Assembly (NCBI GenBank): GCA_003978405.1
Contig: QNZU01000039.1
Coordinates: forward strand, 1-8,204
Reading direction: 5' to 3'
Length of the DNA stretch: 8,204 nt
Origin: Sulfurospirillum sp.
Lineage (GTDB): Bacteria; Campylobacterota; Campylobacteria; Campylobacterales; QNZT01
The notes under the pieces: model-generated
The model's database searches: none
What the model was told of the DNA's origin: nothing
Seen by the model: the letters and a program-made list of their open reading frames with translations, nothing else
In this document: positions 1-6,098 of the stretch, piece by piece
Layout of the letters: every line of letters begins with the position of its first letter
Position numbering within the stretch: the stretch's first letter is position 1
Position numbers and translations under genes: made by a program

Positions 1-1185
1 CACGAGTATAAAGACAAGGATGAAAAAAGCAGATATATCTGGACCACTTTTTCAAAAGATCAAGTTGATCTAAACTACGCAAATTATAGAGTGATGGTTG
101 CAATCCTTGATGTGCTTTTGTTTTATGTGCAAAAGGGAGCCAAATTGATACGGCTTGATGCAATCGCCTTTTTGTGGAAAGAGATAGGTAGTAACTGCAT
201 ACATCTGCCTCAAACTCATGAAGCGATTCAGCTAATGAGAGATGTGATACACAAAGTCGCTCCGGAGATTATCATCATCACTGAGACCAATGTCCCGCAC
301 AAAGAGAATATCTCATACTTTGGAAGCGGTGATGATGAGGCACAGATGGTCTATAACTTTGCTCTTCCGCCACTCGCGGCTCACACACTCTTAAGCTCTG
401 ATACTTCAAAACTAAAATCATGGGTAGATAGCTTGACTCTTCCAAGTGACAAGGTCTGCTTTTTTAACTTTATAGCCAGTCATGATGGTTGTGGTCTTAG
501 ACCAGTTAGCGATATCCTTGAGCCAAAGGAGATTAAAAGAGTAATCGATTTTGTAGAGGAAAATGGAGGGTATGTATCATATAGGGCTATGGGAGATGGT
601 TATAAATCTCCTTATGAGTTAAATGCCAGTTACATAGATATCATCTCTAAAAAAGATGAAGAAATAAAAATTAGAGCTAAAAAATTTATGGTAATCCAAG
701 CTCTAAAGCTGGTAATGCCTGGAGTCCCAGGAGTATATTTTCATTCACTTGTAGGTTCGATTAGCGATGAAGATGCTGTTAAAAGTACAGGAATTTTAAG
801 ATCGATTAATCGTCAAAAATTCAATTATGATTTTTTATGTGAGGAGATTGAGCAGAGCGGTACTCTTAGAAATTTGATATTTAATCACTATAAACGACTG
901 CTTGGTATCAGAAAAAATGAGCCATCTTTTGATCCGTATGGTAAATTTGAAACACTTCAGGCAGAAAATGAACTTTTTGTTCTAAAACGATATAAAGATG
1001 ATGATAATTTTGGCATATTAACAATAAATAATTTTTCAAATATGCCGATATCTTATCAATTGCCAGGTTTTTTGGAAGAACCTTATGAATTGATTTATGA
1101 ATCTAAAATTGAAGGTGATTCTATTGAGATAGAAGCATATGATACTTTATGGATAAAATATAAAAGGAGAGTTGATGAAGATTAG
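1..1185 (+). CDS. GH13 subfamily 18 glucosyl phosphorylase (sucrose phosphorylase-like), 5' end outside window
   Basis: The reading frame is open from base 1, so the gene is cut by the left edge. The GTG/ATG at 91-96 is internal, because the residues before it (TTFSKDQVDLNYANY) are typical of the family. 394 residues are visible; the family runs to roughly 500-590. Seen, numbering from base 1: the catalytic nucleophile in IRLDAIAFLWKE (Asp53), the acid/base in ITETNVPH (Glu95), and the transition-state Asp162 in ASHDGCGLRP, followed by a C-terminal domain without catalytic motifs. Family knowledge: GH13_18 enzymes reversibly phosphorolyse alpha-glucosides (sucrose, sucrose 6-phosphate, glucosylglycerol, glucosylglycerate) to alpha-glucose 1-phosphate in the cytoplasm. 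The SHDG-x-GLRP acceptor loop reminds me more of the glucosylglycerate/glucosylglycerol phosphorylase branch than of true sucrose phosphorylase. Cys in DGCG, where Ile or Val is common, is unusual. The acceptor is not proven. The 3' end overlaps galU by 11 nt, suggesting one operon and use of the product G1P for UDP-glucose. Confidence 0.9.
   Translation, partial: HEYKDKDEKSRYIWTTFSKDQVDLNYANYRVMVAILDVLLFYVQKGAKLIRLDAIAFLWKEIGSNCIHLPQTHEAIQLMRDVIHKVAPEIIIITETNVPHKENISYFGSGDDEAQMVYNFALPPLAAHTLLSSDTSKLKSWVDSLTLPSDKVCFFNFIASHDGCGLRPVSDILEPKEIKRVIDFVEENGGYVSYRAMGDGYKSPYELNASYIDIISKKDEEIKIRAKKFMVIQALKLVMPGVPGVYFHSLVGSISDEDAVKSTGILRSINRQKFNYDFLCEEIEQSGTLRNLIFNHYKRLLGIRKNEPSFDPYGKFETLQAENELFVLKRYKDDDNFGILTINNFSNMPISYQLPGFLEEPYELIYESKIEGDSIEIEAYDTLWIKYKRRVDED
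1165..1169 (+). promoter_or_regulatory. Ribosome binding site that sets the galU start
   Basis: AGGAG lies five bases before the ATG at 1175, inside the last codons of the phosphorylase gene. A TTG three bases earlier (1172) extends the frame by one codon but would sit too close to this site. ATG at 1175 is therefore the preferred start. Confidence 0.7.
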
Positions 1186-2011
1186 AAAGTGTCTGTTCCC
1201 AGCAGCCGGATATGGAACAAGATTTTTACCAGTAACTAAAGCGATGCCAAAGGAGATGTTGCCAATTCTTACAAAGCCGTTGATTCAGTATGGTGTCGAA
1301 GAGGCTGTTGAAGCTGGAATGGATACGATGGCTATAATTACAGGAAGAGGAAAAAGAGCGATTGAAGATCACTTTGATATCTCTTATGAGCTTGAAAACC
1401 AGATTAAAGGAACTTCAAAAGAGCATCTTTTAAATGAAATTAGATCACTAATTACAAAATGTACCTTTACTTACACCAGACAAGTTGAGATGAAAGGTCT
1501 TGGAGATGCGATATTAAAAGGTCAGGCACTTATTGGTAGAGAGCCGTTTGGTGTAGTTTTAGCAGATGATCTTTGTATCAATCCTGGTGGTGATGGGGTT
1601 TTAAAGCAGATGATAGCTTTAAATGAAAAATATAGATGCTCTGTTGTAGCTATTATGGAAGTACCAAAAGAGGAAGTTTATAAATATGGTGTGATTGATG
1701 GTAAAGAGATGGAAAATGGAGTCTATATGATTAATGATATGGTAGAAAAGCCTGAAGTAAATGAAGCTCCTACAAATCTTGCAATCATAGGAAGATATAT
1801 TTTGACTCCAGATATTTTTGATGCAATTGCACAGACAAAACCTGGGAAAAATGGAGAGATTCAAATCACCGATGCATTGCTTCATCTTGCAAAAAAAGGT
1901 ATGGTTTTAGCATATAAGTTTGAAGGAAAAAGGTTTGATTGTGGTTCTGTTGACGGATATGTTCAGGCTACAAATCACCTATATAGCTTAGAACAAAAAG
2001 AGTCGAAATAA
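1175..2011 (+). CDS. galU: UTP--glucose-1-phosphate uridylyltransferase (UDP-glucose pyrophosphorylase)
   Basis: This cytoplasmic enzyme joins UTP and glucose 1-phosphate to give UDP-glucose and pyrophosphate, the precursor for LPS, capsule and other glucosylated surface sugars. From ATG 1175 it has 278 residues, normal for bacterial GalU. Seen: the N-terminal nucleotide-binding signature FPAAGYGTRFLPVTKAMPKEMLPI-like (positions about 8-30, with GxGTR and the catalytic KAMPKEM lysines), GLGDAI near residue 110, the metal-binding VLADD near 130, the sugar-binding MVEKP near 190, and EGKRFDCGS with the following Gly/Tyr near 250. All are hallmarks of the family. It overlaps the upstream phosphorylase gene by 11 nt with a good internal ribosome site, so translational coupling is likely. 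The enzyme can feed the polysaccharide genes 1.5 kb downstream, although these are not in the same transcript. Its stop codon lies in the loop of a perfect hairpin. Confidence 0.96.
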   Translation: MKIRKCLFPAAGYGTRFLPVTKAMPKEMLPILTKPLIQYGVEEAVEAGMDTMAIITGRGKRAIEDHFDISYELENQIKGTSKEHLLNEIRSLITKCTFTYTRQVEMKGLGDAILKGQALIGREPFGVVLADDLCINPGGDGVLKQMIALNEKYRCSVVAIMEVPKEEVYKYGVIDGKEMENGVYMINDMVEKPEVNEAPTNLAIIGRYILTPDIFDAIAQTKPGKNGEIQITDALLHLAKKGMVLAYKFEGKRFDCGSVDGYVQATNHLYSLEQKESK

Positions 2012-2022
2012 GTTTCGACTCT
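1999..2022 (-). terminator. Hairpin terminator between convergent galU and the outer-membrane gene
   Basis: A perfect 10-bp stem (1999-2008 with 2013-2022) encloses the four-base loop TAAG, which contains the galU stop codon. Read on the minus strand it is followed by CTTTTTGTTC-type sequence, so it fits an intrinsic terminator for the minus-strand gene ending at 2028. On the plus strand the hairpin is followed by A-rich sequence, so it would stop galU transcription poorly, though it may protect the mRNA 3' end. Confidence 0.7.
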
Positions 2023-2027
2023 AAAAA

Positions 2028-2570
2028 TTAAAATTTATACTCTGCTCCAAAAGTCAAGTGATCCAACTCATCTTCAATTTTCGTATAGTTTGTGTAGATA
2101 TTGTATCCTTGACCAAGATTGTAACTAAAGCCAATACCACCACTAACTCCAATACCACTTACATCAGTATTTTGATATACGGTACCAACTACTGGAACTT
2201 TAGGTGCATTGATATCGATATTTGATTTTAGGCTTCTATAGACAATACCAAGTCTTGGCTTGATATTTAAATTTCCAAGTTTCCAGATATAGGTGCTGTA
2301 CATTCCAAGTGACCAAAAATCTATCTCATCTTTGATACCATTAAATTTACCTTCCATTTTACTTACACTGGTAGTTCCTTCCATCTCCATACCTAAACCG
2401 TAATAGAGCTCCTTTCCACCCGTAAGTACCACTGCTGTTCCGTTATCAAAATTTGGGCTCTCAACATCCTGAAGTGCAACACCAAGACCTACATAATCTA
2501 AAAAATCATCTGCTTGGGATGCAACCGATAGTGATGCCATCAAGCTTAATGCGGTTATAAACTTTTTCAT
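2028..2570 (-). CDS. Outer-membrane beta-barrel family protein, exported, function unknown
   Basis: A 180-residue protein starting at ATG 2570, with GGAG seven bases upstream. Seen: a classic Sec signal peptide (MKKF, hydrophobic ITALSLMASLSVAS, then AQAD-like cleavage, here ASQADD, so cleavage near residue 20). After it come alternating polar/hydrophobic strands rich in Gly and Tyr (YVGLGVAL, YYGLGMEMEG, GLGMYSTYIW, KPRLGIVY, GIGVSGGIGFSYNLG, YNIYTNYTKI) and a C-terminal strand ending HLTFGAEYKF. The terminal Phe is the usual signal for outer-membrane barrel assembly by Bam. The length fits an eight-stranded barrel of the OmpA/OmpX-like porin family superfold. Ligand or role cannot be told from sequence. 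It is monocistronic in appearance, convergent with galU and divergent from ridA. Confidence 0.8.
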   Translation of the reverse strand: MKKFITALSLMASLSVASQADDFLDYVGLGVALQDVESPNFDNGTAVVLTGGKELYYGLGMEMEGTTSVSKMEGKFNGIKDEIDFWSLGMYSTYIWKLGNLNIKPRLGIVYRSLKSNIDINAPKVPVVGTVYQNTDVSGIGVSGGIGFSYNLGQGYNIYTNYTKIEDELDHLTFGAEYKF

Positions 2571-2599
2571 CTTAACTCCAATTATTAAATTCTGGTTAC

Positions 2600-2610
2600 A
2601 TTGTATAATA
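2600..2610 (-). promoter_or_regulatory. Probable promoter of the outer-membrane barrel gene
   Basis: On the minus strand the sequence reads TATTATACAAT after a T-rich stretch (GTTTTTAT). TACAAT (2600-2605) or TATTAT (2605-2610) could serve as -10 box, giving a leader of about 25-30 nt before the ATG at 2570. There is no clear -35, which is usual for Campylobacterota promoters. The choice between the two boxes is uncertain. Confidence 0.4.
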
Positions 2611-2645
2611 AAAACTTTAAAATAATATTTAATTTAAAAGTTTTT

Positions 2646-2653
2646 GGTATAAT
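2646..2653 (+). promoter_or_regulatory. Promoter of ridA (extended -10)
   Basis: GGTATAAT with a perfect TATAAT at 2648-2653, preceded by a T-run and T/A-rich periodic sequence. This matches the principal sigma factor promoter style of Campylobacter and Helicobacter. The expected transcription start near 2660 gives a leader of about 40 nt to the ATG at 2700. Confidence 0.7.
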
Positions 2654-2699
2654 TGTCAAATACTTGAATAAGAATCAAATAAATTAGGAATATTACATT

Positions 2700-3089
2700 A
2701 TGAAAAGAGTTCAAACAGACGAAGCACCGGCTGCTATTGGTCCATACTCACAAGCAATCAAAGTTCGAGATATTGTCTATACTTCAGGTCAAATCCCATT
2801 AACAACTGATGGCAAGATGATTGAAGGCGATATTAAAGAACAAACTAGACAAGTTCTTAAAAACCTTGAAGCAGTTTTGAAAAAGGCGGGAAGTGATCTT
2901 AATCACATCATAAAAACAACTATATATCTTACTGATATGGATAATTTTATAGCAGTAAATACCGTATATGGAGAGTTTTTTACAAGTAGATTCCCAGCTC
3001 GTAGCACTGTGGCAGTCAAAGAGCTTCCAAAGGGAGCTCAGATAGAGATAGATGCGATTGCAATAGCCGATACAGAGTATGTATTTTAG
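2700..3089 (+). CDS. ridA: RidA family 2-iminobutanoate/2-iminopropanoate deaminase
   Basis: RidA (YjgF/YER057c/UK114) hydrolyses reactive enamine/imine intermediates formed by PLP enzymes such as threonine dehydratase, so preventing damage to other PLP enzymes; it acts in the cytoplasm as a trimer. The protein has 129 residues, the standard length. Seen: AIGPYSQA near the N-terminus (Tyr16), YTSGQIP (Ser29, Gly30), VLKNLEAVLKKAGS, KTTIYLTDMDNF, and the signature PARSTVAVKELPKGAQIEIDAIA. In the signature, Arg101 and Glu116 correspond to the substrate-binding Arg105 and Glu120 of E. coli RidA, so the active deaminase subgroup is indicated. The start ATG has AGGA about ten bases upstream. It has its own promoter and is followed by rplU after 76 bases with a second probable promoter, so the two need not be an obligate operon. 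Confidence 0.95.
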   Translation: MKRVQTDEAPAAIGPYSQAIKVRDIVYTSGQIPLTTDGKMIEGDIKEQTRQVLKNLEAVLKKAGSDLNHIIKTTIYLTDMDNFIAVNTVYGEFFTSRFPARSTVAVKELPKGAQIEIDAIAIADTEYVF

Positions 3090-3128
3090 TATCTACCCTT
3101 TTTAATCAATATTTAAAGATAAAAGAGG

Positions 3129-3134
3129 TAAAAT
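3129..3134 (+). promoter_or_regulatory. Possible promoter of rplU
   Basis: TAAAAT at 3129-3134 preceded by A/T-rich sequence with T-runs (CTTTTTAATC, ATATTTAAAG). It would give a leader of about 25 nt. A weak bulged stem (3094-3102 with 3121-3130) overlaps the box but has no U-tract, so I do not call it a terminator. Confidence 0.4.
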
Positions 3135-3165
3135 CCACACCTATTTTAATTGAAGGACAAAAAAT

Positions 3166-3474
3166 ATGTATGCTATCATTAAGAACGGTGGAAAGCAATA
3201 CAAAGTTCAAGAGGGAGATTTTTTAAATCTTGACAAACTTGACGCTTCCCCGAAAGACAAAGTAGTTGTCGAAGAGGTTCTTGCTCTAAATGATAAAGAG
3301 CTTAAAGTTGGTACTCCATTTGTTAATGGTGCAAAAGTAGAGCTTGAAGTCGTAGCTCACGGTAAAGATAAAAAAGTCATTATCTACAAAAAAAGAAGAA
3401 GAAAAGACTCAAAACTAAAAAAAGGTTTTAGAAGAGAGCATACTAGAGTTAAAGTACTATCTATCAAAGGATAA
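3166..3474 (+). CDS. rplU: 50S ribosomal protein L21
   Basis: L21 binds 23S rRNA domain II in the large subunit with L20. The protein has 102 residues, typical of the family. Seen: the N-terminal MYAIIKNGGKQYKVQEGD signature (the classic YAII..GGKQY motif), the central VGTPFVNGAKVELEVVAHGKDKKV, and the basic C-terminal stretch IYKKRRRKDSKLKKGFRREHTRVKV that contacts rRNA. AAGGA lies eight bases before the ATG. In most bacteria, and usually in Campylobacterota, rplU is followed at once by rpmA (L27) and often obg. Here a terminator-like hairpin and then polysaccharide genes follow, so that partnership is broken at this locus or lies elsewhere. Confidence 0.97.
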   Translation: MYAIIKNGGKQYKVQEGDFLNLDKLDASPKDKVVVEEVLALNDKELKVGTPFVNGAKVELEVVAHGKDKKVIIYKKRRRKDSKLKKGFRREHTRVKVLSIKG

Positions 3475-3485
3475 TTTTAACACAT

Positions 3486-3511
3486 AAGCTTCGCATTTAA
3501 TTGCGGAGTTT
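3486..3511 (+). terminator. Intrinsic terminator after rplU
   Basis: A 10-bp stem (3486-3495 with 3502-3511, two G-U pairs) has a GC-rich core CTTCGCA/TGCGGAG and the loop TTTAAT. It begins 12 bases after the rplU stop. The tail (ATCTCC) is only partly U-rich, so it may be inefficient, but no other hairpin is present in the gap before the flippase gene. Confidence 0.6.
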
Positions 3512-3540
3512 ATCTCCAATATATAAACTTTCTTAAATTT

Positions 3541-3551
3541 TATAGTAAAAT
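3541..3551 (+). promoter_or_regulatory. Possible promoter of the flippase-polymerase pair
   Basis: TATAGTAAAAT follows a T-rich run (TTTCTTAAATTT). Either TATAGT (3541-3546) or TAAAAT (3546-3551) could be the -10, with a leader of about 30 nt. Its position just after a terminator makes a promoter here expected; the exact box is uncertain. Confidence 0.4.
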
Positions 3552-3585
3552 AACCGATAGTATTAAAAAGACAAAAAGGTATTTA

Positions 3586-4851
3586 ATGCTATCAAAGATA
3601 AAATCCTTGCTTCATAACCCAGGGATGCTATATACTCTTTCAAGTTTGATATATAGTTTTTCTACCTACATAATAGTGCTTTTGATACCATATACTCTAA
3701 ATCTTCAATCCATGGCAAACTTTTCTGCAGCACTAAATATAATGATGATGTTATCTTTTGTCTTTGAGTTTGGTGTGGTAACTAGTTTTTTAAGATACAA
3801 CCAACTTTACGATACGACCAAATATATCAATGCCTTTATGCAGATAATCATCTTCATTTTGATGGTGATCTTTAGTGAAACATTTTTTGGAGATTTCTTA
3901 GATAAATTTTTTGGTGTCAATCATATAGATTTAGATAGGACATATATATATTTATCTGCATTTGCGGTACTTTCATGGGTCTTTTTCAAAAATATATTTT
4001 TGTCAAACAAAAAGATCAATATGATTTTTTATAATGCCGTGATTTTAACACTTATTAGGATCGTATTTTTAGCATATATATTTATCTCCCAAAAGAGTTT
4101 TAGTTTAGATGAGATATATTTGATGTTATTTATACTGCCTTTTATTTTCATAATATTTTACAATCTTAGATATGATTTTATTTCGCTAAAAGAGGCTTTT
4201 AAATTTAGTTCAAATAAAACTCATAAAAGAGTTTTTTTTACTAGATTTAAAAAGATACTATTTTTTGCACTAACTACATATGTTATATCTATTCTTTATG
4301 TATATACAAGTCGCTACCCAATACTATATCTTACAAAGCATAATGCTACAAAACTCCTTGCAGAGCTTGGTTATGCGACAAGTTTTGGTGGAATGATTAT
4401 CGTTTTGTCGGTATCTATAAGATCATACCTTATCTCAAAATTTAACATTTCAAATACGGATGAAATTAAACTCTATATCAATAAAATGTTTTCATACAAG
4501 TATCTATTTATCATAGGTTCACTACTGTTCTCTTTTGTGATGGCACTATTTGTTTATTTTATCAAGCCATCATATTTGAGTGTTGATACTGCTATATTTG
4601 TATTTATTTTGGTAGAGAGTTATTTAGTAAGTGCATATCTTGGAATGTTCTCTCTACTATCTAAAACCTTTAATTTTAATAATTTAGAGCTAAAATTAAA
4701 TCTTGTTCGATTGATACTCGTAGTTATTTGGGTGCATACTATGTTGGTTCATTCGCCAATCATAGGATTTTTGGGATTAAACCTCTCTATGGTGTTAGTG
4801 GAGTTTTATTTTGCTAAGATAGTGCTAGAGAGAGTGAAAAAAAAGAGATAA
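3586..4851 (+). CDS. Wzx-type polysaccharide flippase (oligosaccharide repeat-unit transporter)
   Basis: A 421-residue, strongly hydrophobic inner-membrane protein with about 12 predicted membrane segments. The first is near residues 15-36 (LYTLSSLIYSFSTYIIVLLI) and the last near 395-413; the C-terminus is basic (RVKKKR). The layout, with SKIKSLLHNPGMLYTLSSLIYS at the start and an early FSAALNIMMMLSFVFEFGVVTSFLRY segment, resembles the polysaccharide biosynthesis protein / Wzx branch of the MOP superfamily. These proteins flip undecaprenyl-linked sugar repeat units to the periplasm. There are no catalytic motifs to confirm this; the call rests on topology, length and the downstream polymerase. 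AAAGG precedes the ATG by six bases. The next gene starts 37 bases after the stop, so the two are probably co-transcribed. Wzx proteins diverge quickly, so the sugar specificity cannot be read. Confidence 0.75.
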   Translation: MLSKIKSLLHNPGMLYTLSSLIYSFSTYIIVLLIPYTLNLQSMANFSAALNIMMMLSFVFEFGVVTSFLRYNQLYDTTKYINAFMQIIIFILMVIFSETFFGDFLDKFFGVNHIDLDRTYIYLSAFAVLSWVFFKNIFLSNKKINMIFYNAVILTLIRIVFLAYIFISQKSFSLDEIYLMLFILPFIFIIFYNLRYDFISLKEAFKFSSNKTHKRVFFTRFKKILFFALTTYVISILYVYTSRYPILYLTKHNATKLLAELGYATSFGGMIIVLSVSIRSYLISKFNISNTDEIKLYINKMFSYKYLFIIGSLLFSFVMALFVYFIKPSYLSVDTAIFVFILVESYLVSAYLGMFSLLSKTFNFNNLELKLNLVRLILVVIWVHTMLVHSPIIGFLGLNLSMVLVEFYFAKIVLERVKKKR

Positions 4852-4874
4852 AATGATCTGTGATATGATAAGCG

Positions 4875-4880
4875 AGGAGG
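4875..4880 (+). promoter_or_regulatory. Strong ribosome binding site supporting the GTG start of the O-antigen polymerase/ligase gene
   Basis: AGGAGG, a full anti-16S match and the best in the window, lies eight bases before the GTG at 4889. No in-frame ATG near the protein start competes, and the in-frame TAG at 4886-4888 rules out any earlier start. Confidence 0.8.
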
Positions 4881-4888
4881 ATTTATAG

Positions 4889-6076
4889 GTGCTAGTTCAA
4901 TATATAAAATATTTTACACTGTTTTTGTTCATTTTTGTTTCATTTAATGATGCTGCTGCAACCAAATATGTAGGTGAGCCGATTATCAAATTGGCATTTG
5001 GTTTATTTATGATTACTCATGCTAAAGAGTTTTATGAGATGATTAATGAACCTAAAACAAGACCTGTAAAAGCATTTTTGATTTTTTTATTTACGATATC
5101 TTTAGTTACAGTTATTACATACTTTGTCAAGCAAGATCAAATGTATATCACTGATATGTTTACGATTTCAATTATGAGGATGTTATCGTTTTTTGTAATC
5201 TTTATCTATGTTACATACACAAAAAATTTCAAATTGTTTTTGTATATGATCTGGTTTTCTCTCATCGTTTCATCAATTATAGCTTATAATAATGATCCTT
5301 TTGATGAATGGACATTTAGAAGATCAGGAGGTACAGAAGATCCAAATGAGTTTGCTGCTCAGGTATTGGCGACTATGTTTATTACCTATTATCTATTTAA
5401 AGAAAATAGAAATTGGATCTTTTTAATAGGTAGTGAGCTTCTCTTTTTTTATACCCTAATATATGCCGGTTCAAAAACATCTTTTTTAGTGTTGATTGTT
5501 TTGAGTATTTTTATCTTTATAGTTAAGTTTAAAGAGATCATGAGTGCCATTGTTACACCCAAAGGTCTTGGAGCTTTATTGTTGTTTATCAGTATAGCGA
5601 TAGGTGGGGCATGGTATATGAGTGGAACATCTGCGGCAAAAGGACTTCAAGAGAGAAGTAAAAAAACTGGAACTATGCACGAAAGATTTGTGATTTGGGA
5701 AGCGGGAGCTGATATGATACGGGAGAACTTCCTTTTGGGTGTAGGTTTTGGTCAGTTTCCAAAGGTCTCTTATAGATATATCAATGAATATATACCAGAA
5801 GAAGCATATCCTTCACACAACAATTTTATCAAAGTCTTTGCTGAATCAGGAGTATTTTCATTTTTAACATATCTATTATTTATCATTTTGCTCTTTACTT
5901 CAAAAATAAAAGAGATATATAAAAGTGACTACTTTTGGATTTATGTAGCATCTCTTTCGACAGTATTGATGAGTCTTACGATACCAACATTGCACCACAA
6001 AGATTACTGGTGGATTTTGGCTATGGTATCATATGTAGTCTATTACTATTACAAAAAAGATGAAGATTATATATAG
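4889..6076 (+). CDS. Wzy/WaaL-family O-antigen polymerase or ligase
   Basis: A 395-residue inner-membrane protein with about 10 or more hydrophobic segments and a central periplasmic loop. Seen: R-x-GGTEDPNEFAA near residue 144-157 (the family's R..G...NPN/DPN.A element), the GSKTS turn at 194-198, HERFVIWEAGADMIRENFLLGVGFGQF at 264-290 (the R..IW..a...i...pl.GvG.G motif of the Wzy_C domain, with Arg266), and SHNNFIKVFAESG at 309-321 (the conserved H(S)N.f.....e.G). The short tail is charged (KKDEDYI). Family knowledge: Wzy polymerases and WaaL ligases transfer undecaprenyl-linked glycans at the periplasmic face, using this Arg and His. Polymerase and ligase cannot be told apart from sequence; its place directly after the flippase suggests a polymerase. 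The GTG start is backed by AGGAGG. The stop lies in a hairpin. Confidence 0.85.
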   Translation: MLVQYIKYFTLFLFIFVSFNDAAATKYVGEPIIKLAFGLFMITHAKEFYEMINEPKTRPVKAFLIFLFTISLVTVITYFVKQDQMYITDMFTISIMRMLSFFVIFIYVTYTKNFKLFLYMIWFSLIVSSIIAYNNDPFDEWTFRRSGGTEDPNEFAAQVLATMFITYYLFKENRNWIFLIGSELLFFYTLIYAGSKTSFLVLIVLSIFIFIVKFKEIMSAIVTPKGLGALLLFISIAIGGAWYMSGTSAAKGLQERSKKTGTMHERFVIWEAGADMIRENFLLGVGFGQFPKVSYRYINEYIPEEAYPSHNNFIKVFAESGVFSFLTYLLFIILLFTSKIKEIYKSDYFWIYVASLSTVLMSLTIPTLHHKDYWWILAMVSYVVYYYYKKDEDYI

Positions 6077-6097
6077 GGTATTTAGAGTTACCCTATA
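6072..6097. terminator. Hairpin between convergent polymerase and glycosyltransferase genes
   Basis: A perfect 9-bp stem (6072-6080 with 6089-6097) has a GGG/CCC core and an eight-base loop; the stop codon of the polymerase gene (6074-6076) is in the 5' arm. A T-run follows on the plus strand only after another dozen bases (about 6110), and the minus strand lacks a U-tract. It is best read as a shared, possibly bidirectional end for the two convergent transcripts. Confidence 0.6.
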
Positions 6098-6098
6098 G

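Noticed and set aside
1619..1885. 88-residue minus-strand open frame inside galU
   Set aside because: It lies wholly antisense to a strongly conserved gene and its translation is low-complexity Ile/Phe/Cys-rich with no family resemblance.
3094..3130. Bulged stem between ridA and rplU, considered as a terminator or L21 autoregulatory leader
   Set aside because: Stem is A/T-rich with a bulge and an 18-base loop, has no U-tract and overlaps the likely -10 box of rplU.
3475..3585. Looked for a remnant of rpmA (L27) after rplU
   Set aside because: Only a hairpin and AT-rich promoter-like sequence are present; no L27 motif is readable in any frame.
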